DNA from: Streptomyces sp. Tu 3180
Lineage (GTDB): Bacteria; Actinomycetota; Actinomycetes; Streptomycetales; Streptomycetaceae
Direction of reading: 5' to 3'
DNA length: 64,000 nucleotides
NCBI RefSeq assembly: GCF_009852415.1
Contig: NZ_WOXS01000002.1
Coordinates: 6,674,001 to 6,738,000, forward strand
Part shown: positions 41,158-48,665 of the stretch, in pieces
How positions within the stretch are numbered: position 1 is the stretch's first letter
How the letters are laid out: each line of letters opens with the position of its first letter
The notes under the pieces: model-generated
What the model saw: the letters and a program-made list of their open reading frames with translations, nothing else
Told to the model about the DNA's origin: nothing
Databases searched by the model: none
Made by a program: the position numbers and the translations under genes

Positions 41158-42015
41158 TCACGGGGCGTCGTGGAAGATCACGCCGAGGACGTGCCGCCGG
41201 CCCTCGTGCACCGCGCTCACCCCGTGGCGCAGCACGACGCGGCTCCACCCCCGCGCCGACGGGACCGGACGGCCGTGCACCGCGAAGATCAGGCCCTGCC
41301 CCTGGGCCGGCCGCTTCACGACCGGACGGGACTGGGCGCGTGGACGCTGCTCGACGAAGACGCTCTCACCGCCGGTGAAGTCGACGTCGGGGCGGTCCAG
41401 CATCACCGCCACCTGCAGCGGGAACGTCAGCTCCCCGTAGACGTCCTGGTGCAGACAGTTGTAGTCGCCCGCGCCGTACCGCAGCAGCAGAGGCGTGGGC
41501 CGCAGCTGCCCGGCGGCGGCGCACGCCGCCGCCAGCTCCTCGTGGGTCCCGGGGAACCGGGGCCCGTCCAGGCGCTCCGCCCACTGGTTGGCGATCCGGG
41601 CCAGTGGCGGGTACAGCCGCCTGCGCAGGGCGAGCACCACCGGGGGCAGGGGAGCGGCGAAATAGCGGTAGCGACCGCTGCCGAAGCGGTGGCGGCCCAT
41701 GTCGACCGTGCTGCGGAACACGTCGTCCCGGTCGAACAGCGCGCGGACCTCCTCGCACGCGCGCGGCGACAGCAGCGGCGGGGTGACGGCGACGCCCTCG
41801 GCGTCCAGCGCCGCGGTCAGCGCGGACCAGTCCAGTGAGTCCACGGCGGGCAGGTCGATCGTGTCGTCGGTGCCGGCGTCGGGCGCACCGGGGGCGCGGC
41901 CCTCCTCGATGCCCGGCAGGTGGGGTGCTTCGTAGCTGGTCAGCGTGGGCTCCGCGGTCGTGGACGGGGACGGGCGCCGGAGGCGGGGGATGTGCTCCGA
42001 CGCCCGCCGGTTCAA
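41158..42015 (-). CDS. 2OG-Fe(II) oxygenase of the alkylation-repair operon
   Basis: About 285 residues if started at the TTG at 42015, which overlaps the ogt stop (TTGA); no ATG or GTG lies near in frame, so the start is uncertain. The jelly-roll domain shows CLHQDVYGELTFPLQ with the His-x-Asp iron ligands (about residue 195), DFTGGESVFVEQRP and, near the end, SAVHEGRRHVLGVIFHDAP with the distal His and the 2OG-binding Arg. Genes of this type commonly accompany ada/ogt genes in actinomycetes and are presumed to repair alkylated bases oxidatively, as AlkB does, though the family is not AlkB itself. Last gene of the operon. Confidence 0.82.
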   Translation of the reverse strand: MNRRASEHIPRLRRPSPSTTAEPTLTSYEAPHLPGIEEGRAPGAPDAGTDDTIDLPAVDSLDWSALTAALDAEGVAVTPPLLSPRACEEVRALFDRDDVFRSTVDMGRHRFGSGRYRYFAAPLPPVVLALRRRLYPPLARIANQWAERLDGPRFPGTHEELAAACAAAGQLRPTPLLLRYGAGDYNCLHQDVYGELTFPLQVAVMLDRPDVDFTGGESVFVEQRPRAQSRPVVKRPAQGQGLIFAVHGRPVPSARGWSRVVLRHGVSAVHEGRRHVLGVIFHDAP

Positions 42016-42557
42016 AGGGCGGCCGCCGTGGTGCGGCCGGATTCGAGATCGAGCAGGAACCGCTTGGCCGCGACGCCGCCGGCGTACCCGACCAGGCGGC
42101 CGCCCGAGCCGACGACACGGTGGCAGGGCAGCACCACGCACAGCGGGTTCGCGCCGAGCGCGGTGCCCACGGCGCGCGCGGCCCGCGGCCGGCCGAGGGC
42201 GGCGGCCAGCTCGGCGTAGGTGGCCGTCGACCCGTACGGGAGGAGCCCGTCCAGCCGCTCCACGGTCGTGCGGCTGAAGGGCGTGGCCAGGCGCAGGTCC
42301 AGCGGCACGGTGAACGCACGGCTGCGGCCGTCGAGATACGCGTCCAGCTGGCGCCCCGCCTCCTCGAGGATCCGCCGCTGCGCGGGGGTGGCGGCGTCGG
42401 CGCCCACGGCGGTGAGGCCACCGCGCGCGACCCGTGCCTGCGCCTGCTCGCGCTCGTCGAAGGCGCACAGCACCAGCGCGTCGTCGGTGGCCGCGAGGGT
42501 CAGCGGGCCCAGCGGGGTGCGGTGCGGGGCGAGTGCCGCGGTGGGCGGGGTTGGCAT
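42012..42557 (-). CDS. ogt: Methylated-DNA--protein-cysteine methyltransferase (Ogt/MGMT)
   Basis: A 181-residue suicide repair protein that transfers alkyl groups from O6-alkylguanine to its own Cys. The active site is NPLCVVLPCHRVVGSGG (Cys at about residue 143), preceded by YAELAAALGRPRAARAVG, the DNA-binding helix with the Arg finger. GAGAGG precedes the ATG. It is encoded 27 bases after the MGMT-Ada fusion and overlaps the oxygenase gene, giving two alkyl acceptor proteins in one operon. Confidence 0.93.
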   Translation of the reverse strand: MPTPPTAALAPHRTPLGPLTLAATDDALVLCAFDEREQAQARVARGGLTAVGADAATPAQRRILEEAGRQLDAYLDGRSRAFTVPLDLRLATPFSRTTVERLDGLLPYGSTATYAELAAALGRPRAARAVGTALGANPLCVVLPCHRVVGSGGRLVGYAGGVAAKRFLLDLESGRTTAAAL

Positions 42558-42584
42558 CAGGGGACCTCTCTGTGGTGCGCCGGG

Positions 42585-43373
42585 TCAGACGGTGACGGGC
42601 CGGCAGCTCTTGCAGGCGCGGTAACCCGCCTCGTGGGCGTCCCGCGCGGTGCGGAAGGGCACCCGGTGCCCGGGGGTGATGCGGCGGGCGTGGGCGCAGG
42701 TCGGATGGCAGTAGATGAGCGTGGTGTCGCTGCCGAGGAACACCGTGCCCGCCCGGGCCAGCTCCGCCACCCGTCGCGTGTCGATGTTCTCCGCCCGGCG
42801 CAGGGCCTCGCCCGTCTCCGGCAGGTACGCGGCGTCGCAGGGCGCCCCGCTGTCGTGGGTGACCCGGTGGCACGGGATCAGGACGGCGACGGGATTGGCC
42901 GCCAGCGCGCGCAGGACCCCCGGAGCCGTGGCGCCGGCCTCGCGGGCGACCCAGCCGATCGGCCGCAGCTGCCCGGCGGGGATGGTCCGTACGGCCTCCA
43001 GGACCGCGCGCTGTTCCCGCGGCACGCCGGACAGGTCGATCGGCAGCCGACGGGCCCGGCCGGTGCGCAGCGCGGGGACGAGCCCCGGCAGCGGCCTGCC
43101 TCCCGCGATCGCCGAGCGGCCGGTGCGCGCACGGTGCAGCTCCTCGAAACCCGTGCCGGTCAGACCCGCCGAGTCCAGGCAGGCGCCGGTCACGGCCTGC
43201 GGGCTCGCGGCCACGAACAGCCCGCCCGCGGCGGTGTCGAGGCGCACGTACGTGTCGTAGTGGTCCTCGGAGACGCCCGCGCGGCGCAGCACGCGCAGCG
43301 CGAAGTCCTCCGGTGCACCCGGTGCGAGATCCGGCAGACGCCGTGCGAGCGCGTCGCCGTCGCTTTCGTTCAC
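42585..43373 (-). CDS. MGMT-Ada metal-binding fusion with reversed domain order
   Basis: A 262-residue repair protein. Residues about 35-185 are an MGMT module (PAGQLRPIGWVAREAG then NPVAVLIPCHRVTHDSG with the acceptor Cys). Residues about 212-260 are an Ada N-domain-type zinc module: TLIYCHPTCAHARRITPG and AGYRACKSCRP, with all four Cys ligands, of which the first accepts methyl from DNA phosphotriesters in E. coli Ada. In Ada the zinc module comes first, followed by an AraC HTH; here it comes last and no HTH is present, so it cannot act as the classical activator. The GTG overlaps the sigma stop (GTGA). Confidence 0.88.
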   Translation of the reverse strand: MNESDGDALARRLPDLAPGAPEDFALRVLRRAGVSEDHYDTYVRLDTAAGGLFVAASPQAVTGACLDSAGLTGTGFEELHRARTGRSAIAGGRPLPGLVPALRTGRARRLPIDLSGVPREQRAVLEAVRTIPAGQLRPIGWVAREAGATAPGVLRALAANPVAVLIPCHRVTHDSGAPCDAAYLPETGEALRRAENIDTRRVAELARAGTVFLGSDTTLIYCHPTCAHARRITPGHRVPFRTARDAHEAGYRACKSCRPVTV

Positions 43374-44020
43374 ATCGTCACCTCCTCCAGGGCCGTCGGC
43401 TCCGGTTCGAGTAGTCGCCGCAGGTGGCCGAGTCCACGGGACACCTGCGCCTTGGCCGTGCCGACGGCGCAGCCCTGCACCTCGGCCACCTCGGCGTAGC
43501 TCATCCCGATCACATGGTGGAGCACGACCGGTATGCGATGGCGCTCGGGTAAGGCCGACAACGCCGTGACCAGGCGTGCCCGGTCCTCCGCGGTCGCCGC
43601 GCGCTCCTCCGGACCGGGGGTGCGGTCCGGCCAGGCGTCCAGGGTCTCCTCCACGGGCGGCCCGGCGGTGACCGGACGCCGTGTACGCGTACGGACGTGA
43701 TTGCGCCACACGTTCGAGGCGATGGTCATCAGCCACGCGCGTGGACGCAGTTCACGGCGCCGTGCGGCGGCGTACCCCTGCAGAGCGGTGTAGGCGCGCA
43801 GAAACGTGTCCTGGCCCAGGTCGTCCGCCTCGGTGAAGGAGCCGGAGACCCGGTACAGGAACGCGTGGACCGCCCCGGCGTGCACCCGGACCAGCTCGGT
43901 GAAGCCGGCCTCGAGGTCCACTGCCAGGAGATCGGTCAGCTGCTCGGCCTTGTCGTCCATCACTGAAACAAACACCGTCCCGGGGCAGGGGGTTGCAGAC
44001 GGAGGGGAGGGAGCGGTCAT
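43370..44020 (-). CDS. ECF sigma factor of the repair operon
   Basis: A 216-residue ECF sigma factor. Region 2: FTEADDLGQDTFLRAYTAL with AWLMTIASNVWRNHVR (about residues 63-110); region 4: MSYAEVAEVQGCAVGTAKAQ followed by VSRGLGHLRR. The ATG at 44020 overlaps the SARP stop (ATGA), so the two are translationally coupled; an internal ATG at 43960 is less likely for lack of a ribosome site. No anti-sigma gene is adjacent. It may amplify expression of the repair genes or of the pathway. Confidence 0.88.
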   Translation of the reverse strand: MTAPSPPSATPCPGTVFVSVMDDKAEQLTDLLAVDLEAGFTELVRVHAGAVHAFLYRVSGSFTEADDLGQDTFLRAYTALQGYAAARRRELRPRAWLMTIASNVWRNHVRTRTRRPVTAGPPVEETLDAWPDRTPGPEERAATAEDRARLVTALSALPERHRIPVVLHHVIGMSYAEVAEVQGCAVGTAKAQVSRGLGHLRRLLEPEPTALEEVTM

Positions 44021-44793
44021 CCGCAGGCGACCGGGGCGTCCAGCGCCGAGCTGCCGGCCAGGACCGCCTGGTACAGGCGCTGCGTGCGCGGGGCGGGCTC
44101 GATCCCCAGGGAGTCGCCGAGCGCCTGGCGCAGCGCGTGGAAGACGTCACCGGCGCGCTTCCGCTCGCCGGAGCGGTACAGCGCCACCATCAACTGGGCG
44201 TGCACGTTCTCGTGGGTCGGGTGGCGGGCGGTCAGATCACTCAGCTCGTCCACCAGCTCGCGATGCCTGCCGAGGGCCAGATCTGCCTCTATGCGCTGTT
44301 CCAGGACCCCTTGCCGGGTCTCCGTCAGCTCCGCCAGGTGCGGTGAGCTCAGGGGCCCCGTACGGACGTCGGACAGCGCGGGCCCGCGCCACTGCGCGAG
44401 GGCCAGGGTGAACAGTTCCGATGCCGCGCGGTGATCCCCGGCAGCGGTCGCCGCGCGGCCCCGCTCGGTCAGCTCGGTGAACCGGAAGCGGTCGTAGTCG
44501 GTCGTCTCGAGGGTGAGCTGGTACCCCTGGTTCCGCGTCACGAGCAGACGGCTGTGGTCGACGCGGGGGCCCCGCAGGGCCTGCCGTATGTGGAGCACGT
44601 AGGTCTGCAGGGTGGACATCGCGCTCCTGGGGGGAGCCGAGCCCCACAACTCGGTGATGCAGTCCCCGACCCGCACCATCTGGGGCGCGTTGAGCATCAG
44701 GAACGCGAGGAGCTGGCGTGGTTTCGGTGCGCTCGGTACGAGGCTCGTCTCAGCGTCCGACAGTAAGAGGGGGCCGAGAACACCTGAGTTCAT
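44017..44793 (-). CDS. SARP-family activator with an early TTA codon
   Basis: A 258-residue Streptomyces antibiotic regulatory protein: an OmpR-type winged helix (about residues 1-95; APKPRQLLAFLMLNAPQMVR, STLQTYVLHIRQALRG) and a bacterial transcriptional activation domain (BTAD, about 100-245; LFTLALAQWRGPALSDV, LMVALYRSGERKRAGDVF). Codon 10 is TTA (44764-44766), so translation needs the bldA tRNA. Because the next gene overlaps by ATGA, the whole repair operon could inherit that dependence. It lies at the junction of butyrolactone and biosynthetic genes and is a likely target of the receptors. Confidence 0.9.
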   Translation of the reverse strand: MNSGVLGPLLLSDAETSLVPSAPKPRQLLAFLMLNAPQMVRVGDCITELWGSAPPRSAMSTLQTYVLHIRQALRGPRVDHSRLLVTRNQGYQLTLETTDYDRFRFTELTERGRAATAAGDHRAASELFTLALAQWRGPALSDVRTGPLSSPHLAELTETRQGVLEQRIEADLALGRHRELVDELSDLTARHPTHENVHAQLMVALYRSGERKRAGDVFHALRQALGDSLGIEPAPRTQRLYQAVLAGSSALDAPVACG

Positions 44794-44847
44794 GAAGAAT
44801 TCCCATCTCAGTCATCAGGCAACACTTCTGAGCAGGCAACTCATTTC

Positions 44848-44888
44848 GCTCGAGAGTAAATAGGAATTATTTGCTCGTCAAGCTCGAG
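44848..44888. promoter_or_regulatory. AT-rich promoter region ahead of the SARP operon
   Basis: The 134-base gap 44794-44927 is unusually AT rich. GCTCGAG occurs at 44848-44854 and 44882-44888, with the related GCTCGTC at 44873-44879; the TCGAG core resembles SARP heptamer boxes, though spacing (25, 9 and 34) is not the usual 11 or 22. On the minus strand, TTGACG (44881-44876) could be the -35 box. Confidence 0.35.
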
Positions 44889-44927
44889 GATGATCGGAAA
44901 TGAATTAAGTCGGCCGGCTGGTTCTTT

Positions 44928-45908
44928 TTACGGGGTATTCCCGGGAGGTAATTGGGCGGCTATTTGATCGGCGGCGTCCGGGCCGTAGGCGCAGCGGATG
45001 CGGACCGTCAGCCTCTCCCGCACGAGCGGGTAGGCCTGGGCGTCGGGCGACTCGAGCGCGGCCGCGGCCAGCGCGCATCCGAGCTGGGCCCCGCGCACGT
45101 CGTGCCACCCCCAGGCGGCGCCCGCCAGGAAACCCGCGCGGAACGCCTCGGAGGTTCCGGACGGATCGCCCTCCTGCGCCGCGTGCACCGCCTCGACGTG
45201 GGCGCCGGGACGCCCGCGCCGCGCGACGGTCACCCCGCGCGGTCCGCGCGTGACGATCCAGGTGCCGACCCGGCCGAGCAGTTCGGCCTCGCCCCACCCG
45301 GTGAGTTCCTGGAGCAGCGGCACGTCGAACTCGTCCGTGAACGCGTACCGGGCCCCGTCGACGAGCCTGCGGGCCTGGTGGCCGGTGAGGTGGGGCAGCC
45401 GGTCGCCCGGATCGGCCGCGAAGGGGATGCCGAGCCGCCTGCACTCCTCGGTGTGCCGCACCATGGCCTCGACGTCCCCCGCCGCGACCACCACGAGGCC
45501 GAGACCGCCGATGCGACGCGCGGCCGGCAGCAGGGTGATGTGCCGGGACTCCGTCTGGGCGCCGTCGTACGACAGCCTGAGCCGGCCGTCCTCGGCGTCC
45601 CTGATCTCCACCGTCCGCGCCGTGTCCAGTTCCTCGCTCACCCGGACGAGTTCGAGGTCCACGCCGTACGACAGCAGGGAGCGGCCGTAGTCGGCGAAGT
45701 CCCGGCCGACCGCCCCCGCGAGGAGCGGGCGCAGGGCGAGACGCCCCAGGCCCACGGCGATGTTGGCGCCCGCTCCGCCGCGGCGCACGCGCAGGGTCTC
45801 GGCACGCACCGCGGCGGCGCCGCGGCCTCCTGCCGTGCCGTCGGTGAGCCGACCCGCGACGGTCAGCACATGGTCGGTCGCGATGGCGCCGGTCACGGCT
45901 ATACGCAT
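44928..45908 (-). CDS. PfkB-family sugar/nucleoside kinase with altered catalytic motif
   Basis: A 326-residue ribokinase-fold protein related to adenosine kinases. I chose the ATG at 45908, nine bases after GGGAG. The first PfkB signature is present (RVRRGGAGANIAVGLGRLAL, about residue 40), but the second, normally DPTGAGDAF with the catalytic Asp, reads GDPSGTSEAFRAGF, so the base position is Glu rather than Asp and the Gly is Ser. Activity may be reduced or specialised. It follows metK, so it may phosphorylate adenosine released from S-adenosylhomocysteine, helping to drive methyl transfer in the cluster. This role is inferred from context. Confidence 0.8.
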   Translation of the reverse strand: MRIAVTGAIATDHVLTVAGRLTDGTAGGRGAAAVRAETLRVRRGGAGANIAVGLGRLALRPLLAGAVGRDFADYGRSLLSYGVDLELVRVSEELDTARTVEIRDAEDGRLRLSYDGAQTESRHITLLPAARRIGGLGLVVVAAGDVEAMVRHTEECRRLGIPFAADPGDRLPHLTGHQARRLVDGARYAFTDEFDVPLLQELTGWGEAELLGRVGTWIVTRGPRGVTVARRGRPGAHVEAVHAAQEGDPSGTSEAFRAGFLAGAAWGWHDVRGAQLGCALAAAALESPDAQAYPLVRERLTVRIRCAYGPDAADQIAAQLPPGNTP

Positions 45909-45949
45909 GGATATCAACTCCCAGGGGGCACGGCCCGGAGGAGACGATG

Positions 45950-45984
45950 ACGCGGCCCCGGACCACGAGGGGCCGGGGCCGCGT
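45950..45984. terminator. Hairpin between metK and PfkB genes
   Basis: ACGCGGCCCCGG and CCGGGGCCGCGT are perfect 12-base arms with an 11-base loop, 12 bases past the metK stop. It could reduce read-through from metK into the kinase and SARP genes. Confidence 0.6.
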
Positions 45985-45996
45985 GCGGACGGACGG

Positions 45997-47220
45997 TTAC
46001 CGCCTGGCGGCCCGGCGCAGCGCGTCGACGCGGTCGGTCCTCTCCCAGGTGAAGTCGGGGAGCTCGCGTCCGAAGTGGCCGTACGCGGCCGTCTGGGCGT
46101 AGATGGGGCGCAGCAGGTCCAGGTCGCGGATGATCGCGGCCGGGCGGAGGTCGAACACCTCCGTCACGGCCTTCTCGATGGCGGTCTGCGGGACGGTGGC
46201 GGTGCCGAAGGTCTCGATGAAGAGACCGACGGGCTCGGCCTTGCCGATGGCGTAGGCGACCTGGACCTCGCACCGGGTGGCCAGGCCCGCGGCGACGACG
46301 TTCTTGGCGACCCAGCGCATGGCGTAGGCGGCGGAGCGGTCGACCTTGGAGGGGTCCTTGCCGGAGAAGGCGCCGCCGCCGTGGCGGGCGTAGCCGCCGT
46401 AGGTGTCGATGATGATCTTGCGTCCGGTCAGGCCGGCGTCCCCCATCGGGCCGCCGATCTCGAAGCGGCCGGTGGGGTTGACCAGCAGGCGGTAGCCCTC
46501 GGTCTCCAGCTTGACGCCTTCCGCGGCCAGCTCGTCCAGGACGTGCTCGACGACGTGTTCGCGGAGGTCGGGGGTGAGCAGGGAGTCCAGATCGATGTCG
46601 CTCGCGTGCTGGGAGGAGACGACGACGGTGTCCAGCCGCCTCGGCCTGCTGCCCAGGTACTCGATGGTGACCTGGGTCTTGCCGTCGGGGCGCAGGTAGG
46701 GCACGGTCCCGTTCCGCCGCACCTCGGACAAGCGCCGCGAGAGGCGGTGGGCCAGGTGGATGGGCAGCGGCATGAGGCTGGGCGTCTCGTCGCAGGCGTA
46801 GCCGAACATCAGCCCCTGGTCGCCCGCGCCCTGCAGGGCCAGCTCGCTCTCCTCGTCCGCCGCGGAGGCGCCGTCGACCCGCTTCTCGTAAGCGGTGTCG
46901 ACCCCCTGGGCGATGTCGGGGGACTGGGCGCCGAGGGAGACGGACACGCCGCAGGAGGCGCCGTCGAACCCCTTGGTGGAGGAGTCGTAGCCGATCTCCA
47001 GGACGGCCTCGCGGACGAGGGCGGGGATGTCGGCGTAGGCGGAGGTGGTGACCTCGCCGGCGACGTGGACCTGGCCGGTGGTGATCAGGGTCTCCACCGC
47101 GACGCGTGCCGCGGGGTCCTGGGCGAGGAGTGCGTCGAGGATCGTGTCGCTGATCCGGTCGGCGATCTTGTCGGGATGACCTTCGGTCACGGATTCCGAG
47201 GTGAAGAGCCGGGTGGACAT
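45997..47220 (-). CDS. metK: S-adenosylmethionine synthetase
   Basis: A 407-residue enzyme making SAM from methionine and ATP. All hallmark motifs are present: VTEGHPDKIADRISD (methionine/ATP loop), GAGDQGLMFGYACDETP (about residue 125) and GGGAFSGKDPSKVDRSAAY (about 265). Length is normal. A housekeeping metK normally lies elsewhere in Streptomyces genomes; this copy is embedded between a lyase and a kinase on one strand with methyltransferase genes nearby, which fits a pathway-dedicated SAM supply. The gap from the lyase stop is 35 bases. Confidence 0.96.
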   Translation of the reverse strand: MSTRLFTSESVTEGHPDKIADRISDTILDALLAQDPAARVAVETLITTGQVHVAGEVTTSAYADIPALVREAVLEIGYDSSTKGFDGASCGVSVSLGAQSPDIAQGVDTAYEKRVDGASAADEESELALQGAGDQGLMFGYACDETPSLMPLPIHLAHRLSRRLSEVRRNGTVPYLRPDGKTQVTIEYLGSRPRRLDTVVVSSQHASDIDLDSLLTPDLREHVVEHVLDELAAEGVKLETEGYRLLVNPTGRFEIGGPMGDAGLTGRKIIIDTYGGYARHGGGAFSGKDPSKVDRSAAYAMRWVAKNVVAAGLATRCEVQVAYAIGKAEPVGLFIETFGTATVPQTAIEKAVTEVFDLRPAAIIRDLDLLRPIYAQTAAYGHFGRELPDFTWERTDRVDALRRAARR

Positions 47221-47255
47221 GAGAGCTCCTGGAGTGCGGGACGACAGGGCGTGGG

Positions 47256-48665
47256 TCAGTTCGTGGGGGGACGTTCCAGGGCGCGGTCCACCAGGGAGGC
47301 GGCCGCGCCGGTGTACGTGGCGGGGTCGAGCAGCTCCGTCAGTTCACCGGCGTCCAGCAGCGGAGCGACCTGGGGCTGCTCGGCGAGGGTCTCGGCCAGG
47401 GGCCGTCCGGTGCGCGTCGCCGCGGCGGCCGCCTCGGACAGCAGGCGTTTGGCGGTGGCCCTGCCGACCTTCGGGGCCAGGACCGCGGCGACCCGCTCGG
47501 AGGACATCAGATCGCCGGTCGCGGCCGCGTTGGCCCGCATGCGCTCCGCGTGGACGACGAGTCCCTCGGACAGCTCGGCGGCGGTGTGCGAGGCGCCGCC
47601 CGTCAGCCGCAGGCACTCGCGCAGCAGCAGCCACTCGGCGTGCCAGACACCGCCCGAGCGCTCGTCCTCGGTCACCAGGCACTGCGTCAACGCGCCGGCC
47701 ATGGCGGGCACTTGGAGCGAGGCGGAGCGGATCAGGGTGGCCAGCACCGGGTTGCGCTTGTGCGGCATGGCCGAGGAGGCCCCGCGCCCGGCCACGGGCG
47801 GCTCGGTGACCTCACCGACCTCGGTGCGGCCCAGCGACTGCACGTCCACGGCGATCTTTCCCAGGGCCCCCGCGGTGAAGGCCAGGGCCGCGGCGACGTC
47901 GGCGACGGGGGAGCGCAGCGCGTGCCAGGGCAGCGGGGCCGTGGCCAGCCCGGTCTCCCGCGCGAACGCCTCGGACAGCGCGGCCGCGTACGCCGCCGGA
48001 TCCGGGGCCGGCGCGCCGTCCGCCGTCGCGTACTGCAGGTATCCGGCCAGGGTGCCCGCCGCGCCGCCGAGCGAGACGGGCAGCCCGCCCCCGAGCAGGC
48101 GGCCGACGCGGCCGGCCGCCTCCCGTACCAGCAGCCCCCAGCCCGCCGCCTTGAGCCCGAACGTGGTCGGAACGGCGTGCAGGGTCAGGGTCCGCCCGGC
48201 CATCAGCGTGTCCCGGTGCCGCGCCGCCAGCCGGTCCAGCGCCGCCGCGGTGCGCAGCAGATCGGCGTGCACCAGGTTCAGCGCCCGGTCGCAGACCAGC
48301 ATGGCGCCGGTGTCGAGGACGTCCTGGCTGGTCGAGCCGCGGTGCACGTACTCGGCGGCGTCCGGGGCGTCCTCGGCGACGACCGCGGTCAAGGCGCGGA
48401 CCAGGCCGACCACCGGGTTGGCGCTCTCCCGCGCGGTGACGGCGAGAGCGCGCAGGTCGAGCCGTTCCGCCCGGGCGGCCCGGGTGATCGCCTCGGCGGC
48501 CCCCGCGGGCAGCGTGCCGAGCCGGGCCTGGGCGCGCGCCAGCGCCGCCTCGGCGTCCAGCATCGCCTGCAGCCAGGCTTCGTCGGAGACCTCCCGCTCC
48601 ACCGGGGTGCCCGCCCGCACGGGGGAGAGCAGCCCGGAGTCCAGCCCCGCCGCGTGCGCCGTCAT
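47256..48665 (-). CDS. Fumarase/adenylosuccinate-lyase superfamily lyase, CreD-like (nitrosuccinate lyase candidate)
   Basis: A 469-residue lyase of the fumarase/aspartase superfamily, closest in wording to carboxymuconate-cycloisomerase/adenylosuccinate-lyase types. Conserved parts: EYVHRGSTSQDVLDTGAML (about residue 85), LTLHAVPTTFGLKAAGW (about 150) and the flexible catalytic loop RGASSAMPHKRNPV with the active Ser (about 300). The ATG overlaps the stop of the FAD monooxygenase by four bases. In cremeomycin and relatives, exactly this pairing (CreE oxygenase, CreD lyase) turns L-aspartate to nitrosuccinate and then fumarate plus nitrous acid. Purine adenylosuccinate lyase or a muconate enzyme are alternatives, but the overlap favours CreD function. 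Confidence 0.7.
   Translation of the reverse strand: MTAHAAGLDSGLLSPVRAGTPVEREVSDEAWLQAMLDAEAALARAQARLGTLPAGAAEAITRAARAERLDLRALAVTARESANPVVGLVRALTAVVAEDAPDAAEYVHRGSTSQDVLDTGAMLVCDRALNLVHADLLRTAAALDRLAARHRDTLMAGRTLTLHAVPTTFGLKAAGWGLLVREAAGRVGRLLGGGLPVSLGGAAGTLAGYLQYATADGAPAPDPAAYAAALSEAFARETGLATAPLPWHALRSPVADVAAALAFTAGALGKIAVDVQSLGRTEVGEVTEPPVAGRGASSAMPHKRNPVLATLIRSASLQVPAMAGALTQCLVTEDERSGGVWHAEWLLLRECLRLTGGASHTAAELSEGLVVHAERMRANAAATGDLMSSERVAAVLAPKVGRATAKRLLSEAAAAATRTGRPLAETLAEQPQVAPLLDAGELTELLDPATYTGAAASLVDRALERPPTN

Noticed and set aside
41158..42015. AlkB itself for the 2OG-Fe(II) oxygenase
   Set aside because: The His-x-Asp and distal ligands fit the superfamily, but the AlkB nucleotide-recognition lid is not recognisable, so only the broader family is called.
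47256..48665. Purine adenylosuccinate lyase (purB) as the function
   Set aside because: The four-base overlap with a CreE-like flavoprotein and the cluster context fit a nitrosuccinate lyase better; kept as an alternative.
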